DNA from: CAVVKW01 sp963749035
GTDB lineage: Bacteria; Verrucomicrobiota; Verrucomicrobiia; Chthoniobacterales; JAATET01
Assembly: GCA_963749035.1 (NCBI GenBank)
Contig: CAVVKW010000002.1
Span: 1-64,000, forward strand
Direction: 5' to 3'
DNA length: 64,000 bases
The notes beneath the pieces are model-generated. The model was not told where the DNA came from, searched no databases, and saw only the letters and a program-made list of their open reading frames with translations. Below are positions 58,616 through 64,000 of the stretch, piece after piece. The position numbers were made by a program, and so were the translations under genes. Positions within the stretch are counted from its first letter, which is position 1, and each line of letters starts with the position of its first letter.

Positions 58616-59344
58616 TCACCTCACCCGTAAACTCAACCCGATGCACAAATTACAAAACGTCGCGGGCAGAAAGGGCAGCGGAAAAAACGTCTTCCGCTCC
58701 ACCACAAAACACCGCTCCAATTCCTCGATGATCTCACCCGGCAGATTGATGTGCTCCCGTTTGTAGAACCACGAGTAATCCCCACCGATCCGCGTCTTGT
58801 AGACCCGCTCCGCCGAGATCTTCCGCGCCAACGAATACGCCGGACTCCCCTCCGTCGGAATCACGACCAGCAACCGCCCCGACTCCGCGTTCAACAGCCG
58901 CCGCATCTCCGTCACGCACGCCGGCAGATTCGGCAAATGCTCCAACACGTGCACCGCGATGATCCGGTCGAAGAATCCATCCTCGAAATCCATCCGGGCC
59001 TGGCAATCCCCCACCACCGTCTGCACCTCGGGATAACGCCGGCGGATCTCCGCCGCCATGTTCTCGCGGAATTCATTGCAGTAGTATCCCCGCCGCTGCT
59101 CCTCACTCAGCACCTCGTATTCCAAGTGCTCCCCGAGTCCCGCACCGATTTCCAAGGTCGTCCGGAAATCCCCCGGCGAGAACTTCACCGGCGTCCGGTG
59201 ATTGAACTCCTCGATCATCCCGTATTTTTTCGGCAACTCCTCGTGCCAAATCTTCATGAAGCGATCGCTCAGCTCCCGCTGCTCCTCGGTCAACTCCGGG
59301 AGCACCTTTGGCCACTTCGCCGATGATTCTGCCGCCGCTCTCAC
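58616..59344 (-). CDS. SAM-dependent methyltransferase
   Basis: A 242-aa class I methyltransferase. SAM loop TTLEIGAGLGEHLEYE (motif I) and DRIIAVHVLEHLPNLPAC (motif IV region). GTG start at 59344 overlaps the downstream stop as GTGA. The C-terminal FPLPFLPATFCNLCIGLSL is hydrophobic and may anchor it to the membrane. Likely modifies a sugar of the glycan. Confidence 0.85.
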   Translation of the reverse strand: MRAAAESSAKWPKVLPELTEEQRELSDRFMKIWHEELPKKYGMIEEFNHRTPVKFSPGDFRTTLEIGAGLGEHLEYEVLSEEQRRGYYCNEFRENMAAEIRRRYPEVQTVVGDCQARMDFEDGFFDRIIAVHVLEHLPNLPACVTEMRRLLNAESGRLLVVIPTEGSPAYSLARKISAERVYKTRIGGDYSWFYKREHINLPGEIIEELERCFVVERKTFFPLPFLPATFCNLCIGLSLRVR

Positions 59345-60285
59345 GTCTTCCCATTCATCCCAAACCCAATCGCCTCATCCACGATAAACCGAGGCCGCTG
59401 CCGCACCTCCTCGTAGATCCGAGCAACGTATTCCCCCAGTATCCCGACGCTGATCAACTGAATCCCACCCATCAGCAAGATCAGCACCACGATCGTCGGA
59501 TTGCCGGTCGGAAACGGGAAACCAAACACCTTCATCAGCGCATACACGACCGCGATCACGATCGAGAAACCCGCCAGAATGAACCCAAACTGCGTGCTCA
59601 ACGTCAGCGCGTAATTGGAAAAACAAAAGATCCCGTTGAAACCGATCTTCAACGACCCCAGAAACCGATTGTAATTTGTCTCCCCCGCAAACCGGCCCGG
59701 ACGGTGAAACGGCAGCAGCGTTTGTTTGAATCCGACCAGCGCCACCATCCCGCGCAGAAACCCGTGGCACTCCCGCAGCCGAACGATTTCGTTCACCGCC
59801 CGGCGCGTCATCAGCCGGAAATCCCCCGTGTTCGGCGGGATCTTCACGTCCGCGATCTTGTTGATCACCCGGTATCCCACCAGCGACACCACCTTCTTGA
59901 TCCACGGCTCCCCCGTCCGCTCGATCCGCTGTGGAATCACGATGTCAAAGCCCTCCTGCCACTTCGACCACATCTCCGCGATCAGTTCCGGCGGATCCTG
60001 CATGTCCACGTCCATCACCACGACCGCGTCACCCGTCGAATACTCCATTCCTGCGAGCGTCGCCATCGGCTGCCCGACCCGGCGCGAAAATTTGATCAGC
60101 TTCACCCGCTCATCACTCGCCCGCTCTTCGAGGATCACCTCCTCCGTCCGATCCGGCGAAGGATCCATCGAAAAGATGATCTCATAGTCCTCCGTCAGCT
60201 GGCCGAGGATTGGCCTCACCCGCCGAAAAAATTCCGGCAAATTCCCCTCCTCGCGAAAAACTGGAACGACAACCGAAAGCTTCAA
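59341..60285 (-). CDS. Polyprenyl-phosphate glycosyltransferase, GtrB/DPM1-like (GT2)
   Basis: A 314-aa GT2 enzyme with two C-terminal TM helices (FGFILAGFSIVIAVVYALMK, IVVLILLMGGIQLISVGILG). Catalytic motifs SVVVPVFREEGNLPEFFRR and VVVMDVDMQDPPELIAE. The TM pair is the GtrB/ArnC signature, forming lipid-linked sugar that the GtrA protein at 54777 could flip. Long C-terminal amphipathic end. Confidence 0.9.
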   Translation of the reverse strand: MKLSVVVPVFREEGNLPEFFRRVRPILGQLTEDYEIIFSMDPSPDRTEEVILEERASDERVKLIKFSRRVGQPMATLAGMEYSTGDAVVVMDVDMQDPPELIAEMWSKWQEGFDIVIPQRIERTGEPWIKKVVSLVGYRVINKIADVKIPPNTGDFRLMTRRAVNEIVRLRECHGFLRGMVALVGFKQTLLPFHRPGRFAGETNYNRFLGSLKIGFNGIFCFSNYALTLSTQFGFILAGFSIVIAVVYALMKVFGFPFPTGNPTIVVLILLMGGIQLISVGILGEYVARIYEEVRQRPRFIVDEAIGFGMNGKT

Positions 60286-60338
60286 AACGACCCCGACTCA
60301 ATCAATTCCAGAAACTGCCCGCAAGGATTCCTCACCGA

Positions 60339-61094
60339 TCACAACCCCCGCATCCGCATCCGCGCTCGCACCACCTCCACCAGCATCGGCACCGGCGCCG
60401 TCAGCAAATCCACCTTCCCTCCGTCCACGTCCCGCCAATCCACCGCAAATTCCTCCACCCGGTATCCCGCCCGAGCCACCAACATCAGCAGTTCAACGTC
60501 AAACGCAAACCCGAACGTCCGCGCCCTCGGCAGCACCGACTCCACCACCTCGCGCCGGAAAATTTTGAACCCACACTGCGTGTCGTAAACCTCCAGCCCG
60601 GCGATCAGCGTCACCAACGTCGCAAAAACCCGGCCCGCCACGTGACGAGACCACTTCCGGTCCACCGTGCGACCCACCACCCGCCGCCGCGAGCCGATCA
60701 GCCCATCGACCTCCGCCCCCCGCTCCCGCAAAACGTCAAACGCCCGCCACCCCCGCAGCACCTCCCCCGCACTCACCGCCCCATCCGCGTCCGCAAATCC
60801 AAACGACTCAAACTCCAGCTCCAGCCCCCGCCGCCAGCCCCGATACACCGCCGCCCCCTTCCCCTCATTCTGCACCGCCCGCACCGGCTCCAGGATCTCC
60901 GCAGCCCCCTCGACCCGCCGCCCCGCCTCCACGCATTCCACCAGCCGCTCGAAATCTTCTTCCCCCGATCCATCGTCCGAAACCAAGATCGCAAACTCCC
61001 CCGTCAGAGTCCGCCGCAGCTCCGCCAAAAATGGCTCCAGCCGCACCGAATCCCGGTAATTCGGAATCACCAGCAACGCCCTCCCTGCCTTCAT
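60339..61094 (-). CDS. Glycosyltransferase family 2, dolichyl-P-glucose type
   Basis: A 251-aa GT2 enzyme. Start ATG at 61094 (MKAGRALLVIPNYRDSVRLE); an ATG at 61109 would lie in a dispersed ATCCGTG repeat. Motifs: IPNYRDSVRLEPFL, VSDDGSGEEDFE, FADADGAVS, and DTQCGFKIFRREV as in ALG5-like transferases. C-terminal helix rich in Arg. Confidence 0.86.
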   Translation of the reverse strand: MKAGRALLVIPNYRDSVRLEPFLAELRRTLTGEFAILVSDDGSGEEDFERLVECVEAGRRVEGAAEILEPVRAVQNEGKGAAVYRGWRRGLELEFESFGFADADGAVSAGEVLRGWRAFDVLRERGAEVDGLIGSRRRVVGRTVDRKWSRHVAGRVFATLVTLIAGLEVYDTQCGFKIFRREVVESVLPRARTFGFAFDVELLMLVARAGYRVEEFAVDWRDVDGGKVDLLTAPVPMLVEVVRARMRMRGL

Positions 61095-61125
61095 CTCATC
61101 CGTGTTCATCCGTGCAATCCGTGGT
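61095..61125. repeat. ATCCGTG tandem repeat
   Basis: CATCCGTGTTCATCCGTGCA.. units between the GT2 start (61094) and the sulfotransferase stop (61132-61134). Third copy of the heptamer family found at 56215 and 58582. Confidence 0.7.
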
Positions 61126-61131
61126 CATAAC

Positions 61132-62226
61132 TCATCGAATAAACGGCTCCACCAGATTCACGTCCGCCGGATTGTCCGCCGCGATCCGCTCAGACCACTC
61201 CGGAGTGAGCTGAAACCGGTTCGGATACATCTTCCCCGCCGCGTTCGCCGACCGTCTCACCGGAGGCAAACCCAACGTGTTCGTCAGCGGCCGCATCGAG
61301 CGCTTGAAATCATCCGTGGTCCCAACGATCCAAAATTTCCGCAGCTCCTCCGTCACCCGGGCCAACAACTCGTTTTCCGGCATCCTCTCGACGGGCAGTC
61401 CCAAAAACACCCGCCCCAACCAGCACGTGATCCAATTCCGCTCCCGCCCCACGTACCACTCTTCGAAGTCCGGCGTCGGTCGATCGCTGAACTCGCGCTG
61501 ATGCATCTCCCAATTGTAATGCGAGACCATCCGGGACGCCGGATCCCGCAGACACGTCACGAACTTCAGCTCCCGCCCCGCCAGTCTCCGCGTTGCGGCC
61601 AGACTCACGTCGTGTCCAAACAACACCTCGATCCGCTCCAGCTCCCGCTCGTCCTTGCAGTCGAACGGCACGCATCCCGCTTCGAGCACGTCCCGCCTCG
61701 CCCGCCCGTCGAGGTGCACCAGTTCGTCGTTCCACGAAAAATGATCGTTCAGGTGCAGAAACATCGACATCCCCGCGCACTTCGGCACGTGGTGATAAAC
61801 GATCAGCGGACGATCACCCGGCGGTCGCCCCGCCCACTTCCGCTTCAACATCTCCCGATGAAACGGCCGGTAATGTCCGCCGCCCCAATCATCCGGATAC
61901 GCCCGCGCCAAGTCTTCCGGCGAAAACAGCGCTTCCAGCACCAATTTGGCAAATCCCGGATACCGCTCCTCCGCCGCCGCCACCATCTCCCGCTCCAACG
62001 CCTCCCAGCGAATCACGTCCCCCCGGCACCCCGCCGCCGCTCGATCGATGTCCGGAAAACACAGCTCCCCCACCCGCCCCTTCGCGTGCCAATCGAGCAA
62101 TCCGAGCATCACCGGATCGCCGATCACAAACGTCCGCCGCGACACTCGCCCCACCACGTCCCCCGCCACCGTCGCCACCGCCGGACTCGGCGCCTCGAGC
62201 CGACTACGAAAAAGGGAGGCGAACAC
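61132..62226 (-). CDS. Sulfotransferase, second type
   Basis: A 364-aa sulfotransferase of the Sulfotransfer_2 type. GTG start at 62226. PAPS site VYHHVPKCAGMSMFLHL (~residue 146) and 3'-phosphate site FVTCLRDPASRMVSHYNWE (~223). The N-terminal ~140 residues form a separate helical region. Together with the gene at 35607 it implies a sulfated product. Followed by 13 nt and the next gene's stop. Confidence 0.86.
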   Translation of the reverse strand: MFASLFRSRLEAPSPAVATVAGDVVGRVSRRTFVIGDPVMLGLLDWHAKGRVGELCFPDIDRAAAGCRGDVIRWEALEREMVAAAEERYPGFAKLVLEALFSPEDLARAYPDDWGGGHYRPFHREMLKRKWAGRPPGDRPLIVYHHVPKCAGMSMFLHLNDHFSWNDELVHLDGRARRDVLEAGCVPFDCKDERELERIEVLFGHDVSLAATRRLAGRELKFVTCLRDPASRMVSHYNWEMHQREFSDRPTPDFEEWYVGRERNWITCWLGRVFLGLPVERMPENELLARVTEELRKFWIVGTTDDFKRSMRPLTNTLGLPPVRRSANAAGKMYPNRFQLTPEWSERIAADNPADVNLVEPFIR

Positions 62227-62239
62227 GCAGTGGGATCGA

Positions 62240-63352
62240 CTACTTGAGCCGCAGTAATTTTTTCACCTGCCCCGTCAGCGTCGCTTCGCTCTCCAAGGTG
62301 CGAATCCGCGCCGACATCTTGTTGATCAGTGCCATCCGCTCGTTGCACGCCCGCTGCAACTCCACGAGCTGCTTCTCGAAAGGGATCCGCTCACTCCGAT
62401 CCTGCGCGTCGATCATGAACCCTTCCTTCAACCACAACGTCAACCGCAACCCCTCCAGATGACGCAGGTAAAACGTCAACCCATCCAACTCCGCGTCGGC
62501 TTCCACCGGTCCGTCGAGCACCAACCGCTCCGGCTCCCGTCTCGGCAGCCCCGCCACCGGACTCTGATCCACCGTGTGCGTTGCGTCCGCATCGAAGCCC
62601 AGATTCGTCACCAGATTCCCGGTCGGCACCACGTGCCCGCGTCCCCGCGCCCACGCATGAAACGCGAACTGAAAATCCCACGTGTCCAAAATCCCCGACC
62701 GCAAAGCCATCAAAATCGCCCGCCACACGCTCGCCTCCAGCGTCTCCCCGTGCACTTCGTCGATGACCGAGTCCCACTCCTCCGCCGACCGATCCTCCAG
62801 CTTCAGCGAGTAGCCCTCCCACCGATCCCGCCAAGTCGCCCAGCCCCACATGTTGAAATACTTCGACCGATAAGCCCCCACCCCGTCCGCCGTCAGCGCA
62901 TCCTGCATCCGCTCCGGCAAAAAACAGTCGCCCGAGATCGACGCCACCCGGTCATCGTCCCGACAACGCTCGAGCATCTCCGCGCAAAACGGGAAAAACG
63001 CCCGCGACGGCAACGTGTCGTCCTCCAAGATAATCCCCTCCCCCGCGTCCTCCAGAAACCACGAGATCGCCTCGCTTACCGCAACCCCGCACCCGACGTT
63101 CTCCTCACGATAGAGCCGCTTCACCTCGCAATCCCAATCCACACTCTCGAGGATCTCCCGCACCGCCGCACATTTCGCATCATCCTCCAGCACGTGCCCC
63201 CGTGCCCCGTCCTGCGCCACCCAAAGCCGCCGCGGCTTCACCTCCCGCAGCACCTCAAAAACCTCCGCCGTCGGCCCCGGCCGATTAAACGCGATCAACA
63301 AGACCGCAGTCTCCACCGGCCCCTCCGCCCTCAATCCAATTCCAGCACTCAT
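62240..63352 (-). CDS. Glycosyltransferase-like protein (GT-A)
   Basis: A 370-aa protein with a nucleotide-diphospho-sugar transferase N-terminus: VLLIAFNRPGPTAEVFEVLR, REENVGCGVAVSEAISWF, ILEDDTLPSRAFFPFCAEML (EDD metal site), followed by MWGWATWRDRWEGYSLKLED, a motif typical of this GT subfamily. ATG at 63352 preferred; 63367 is the alternative. The C-terminal ~70 residues form a coiled coil. Confidence 0.85.
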   Translation of the reverse strand: MSAGIGLRAEGPVETAVLLIAFNRPGPTAEVFEVLREVKPRRLWVAQDGARGHVLEDDAKCAAVREILESVDWDCEVKRLYREENVGCGVAVSEAISWFLEDAGEGIILEDDTLPSRAFFPFCAEMLERCRDDDRVASISGDCFLPERMQDALTADGVGAYRSKYFNMWGWATWRDRWEGYSLKLEDRSAEEWDSVIDEVHGETLEASVWRAILMALRSGILDTWDFQFAFHAWARGRGHVVPTGNLVTNLGFDADATHTVDQSPVAGLPRREPERLVLDGPVEADAELDGLTFYLRHLEGLRLTLWLKEGFMIDAQDRSERIPFEKQLVELQRACNERMALINKMSARIRTLESEATLTGQVKKLLRLK

Positions 63353-63404
63353 GAGGGCCGCACGCAAAGTCGCGGAGCCGCGAAGAAATTCAAAGCCTCA
63401 CACC

Positions 63405-63476
63405 GAGCCGCAGAGCCGCAAACGAAACAAAAAAGATCAGAATCTCTGCGCCCCCGCGCCTCTGCGTGAGATCCGT
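63405..63476. repeat. Degenerate CTCTGCG/GCCGCAGAG repeats
   Basis: Units of GAGCCGCAGAGCCGCA and CTCTGCGCCCCCGCGCCTCTGCG around 63405-63476, the same family as 57503-57532. Lies between the GT gene and the epimerase gene. Confidence 0.55.
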
Positions 63477-63492
63477 ATCTCATTGCATTCTT

Positions 63493-63518
63493 CTTCGCGC
63501 CTTCGCGCCTTCGCGTGA
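63493..63518. repeat. CCTTCGCG octamer repeat
   Basis: TTCTTCGCGCCTTCGCGCCT-type units, the same octamer family as 36412-36440 and 45932-45960, next to the stop of the partial epimerase gene. Confidence 0.72.
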
Positions 63519-63524
63519 TCCCCC

Positions 63525-64000
63525 TCACCCCAACCGCTTCTGCCACGACTCCACGATCTCCCGCACGGTATCCTCCAGCGACTTCATCAAATCCCAGCCC
63601 GGATAATCCGCCCGCATCTTCCGCAGATCCGAGTAATAACAGATGTGGTCGCCGATCCGATTTTCGTCCACGTAAGTGTATTTCTGCTCTTTCCCCGAGA
63701 ATTTCTCGGCGATCTTGAACGCCTCCAAGATCGAGCACGAATTGTCCTTTCCGCCTCCCAGATTGTAGACCTCCGCAACCCGCGGCGCCTCGAAAAACGC
63801 CCACATGAACCGCGCCACGTCCTCCGAGTGAACGTTGTCCCGCACCTGTTTCCCCTTGTAGCCAAAGACCCGGTATTCCTTCCCCTCCAGGTTGCACTTC
63901 ACCAGGTAGCTGAGAAATCCGTGCAACTCGACCCCCGAGTGATTCGGCCCGGTCAGGCACCCTCCCCGCAGACAACACGTCGGCATTTGAAAATATCGAC
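63525..64000 (-). CDS. CDP-paratose 2-epimerase-like SDR, C-terminal part (partial)
   Basis: The frame is open to the window edge and covers the last ~157 residues. Text such as LRGGCLTGPNHSGVELHGFL, YRVFGYKGKQVRDNVHSEDV and VYNLGGGKDNSCSILEAFKI resembles the C-terminal half of CDP-tyvelose (CDP-paratose) 2-epimerase-type extended SDRs (RfbE). The catalytic Tyr-x3-Lys is outside the window. Specificity is inferred from pattern memory and could be another NAD-dependent sugar epimerase. Confidence 0.75.
   Translation of the reverse strand, partial: RYFQMPTCCLRGGCLTGPNHSGVELHGFLSYLVKCNLEGKEYRVFGYKGKQVRDNVHSEDVARFMWAFFEAPRVAEVYNLGGGKDNSCSILEAFKIAEKFSGKEQKYTYVDENRIGDHICYYSDLRKMRADYPGWDLMKSLEDTVREIVESWQKRLG

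Noticed and set aside
59308..60588. A 426-codon plus-strand frame opposite the GtrB-like gene
   Set aside because: Antisense to a gene with complete GT2 motifs and TM helices.
36412..63518. Tandem and dispersed short repeats as possible CRISPR arrays
   Set aside because: Units are 7-8 nt, with no 28-37-nt repeats, no uniform spacers and no cas genes.
1..64000. Insertion sequences
   Set aside because: No transposase with DDE, HUH or serine recombinase motifs was seen; the only recombinase is the tyrosine type at 4098.

Overview
The window looks like chromosome of a high-GC, Gram-negative bacterium of the PVC group, most likely Verrucomicrobiota. An outer membrane is implied by BamA, Skp/OmpH and the heptose kinase RfaE1. 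They coexist with a set better known from Gram-positives: McsA, McsB and ClpC, plus ClpS next to a DUF2017-type protein, and a PhoH - 7TM-HD - YbeY run. The phylum is inferred from this combination; no 16S or phylogenetic marker was compared.

Layout. (1) 1-3949: tail of a CusB-like adaptor and a CusA/CzcA-type heavy-metal RND pump. (2) About 3950-16010: an accessory island between a catalytic-domain-only tyrosine recombinase and a tRNA-Leu gene. It carries two paralogous unknown proteins (4949-5983, 12318-13340), a tight three-gene operon (6177-9868: winged-helix regulator, AbiEii-like nucleotidyltransferase, GHKL ATPase fused to a PD-(D/E)XK-like nuclease), an XRE regulator with three palindromic operators facing a run of small exported proteins (10053-12113), an AAA+ ATPase with an imperfect Walker A motif, and a tRNA-like 3' fragment that may be an integration scar. 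(3) 16011-21203: tRNA-Leu, XdhC-like protein, skp, bamA, rfaE1. (4) 21278-27098: two exported proteins, then phoH, 7TM-HD, ybeY, an unknown, clpS, DUF2017. (5) 27373-32342, minus strand: clpC, mcsB, mcsA, and a branched-chain-type aminotransferase. (6) 32379-64000, almost entirely minus strand: a surface-glycan cluster of about 26 genes, many joined by 4-nt stop/start overlaps. It holds many glycosyltransferases, two sulfotransferases, two multi-spanning membrane proteins, a GtrA flippase, sugar-nucleotide enzymes, and an apparently complete GDP-D-glycero-alpha-D-manno-heptose route (gmhA, gmhB, hddA, hddC) preceded by a transaldolase-like gene that could supply sedoheptulose 7-phosphate.

How the parts fit. 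The glycan cluster plausibly builds a sulfated, heptose-containing surface polymer. RfaE1, BamA and Skp serve envelope biogenesis. McsA/McsB/ClpC/ClpS form a protein quality-control unit. The island is the place to look for undescribed biology: its central operon has the architecture of an AbiE-like toxin-antitoxin pair extended by an ATPase-nuclease effector, with a near-perfect 13-bp inverted repeat just before the first gene.

Composition. Outside the island the plus strand is clearly richer in C than in G whichever strand is coding, so minus-strand genes use G-ending and plus-strand genes C-ending codons. Inside the island this skew fades. The glycan cluster is also dotted with short tandem repeats of 7-8 nt units at gene junctions, some of them read through in frame. 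All functional calls rest on recognised motifs and context read by eye; no database search was run.
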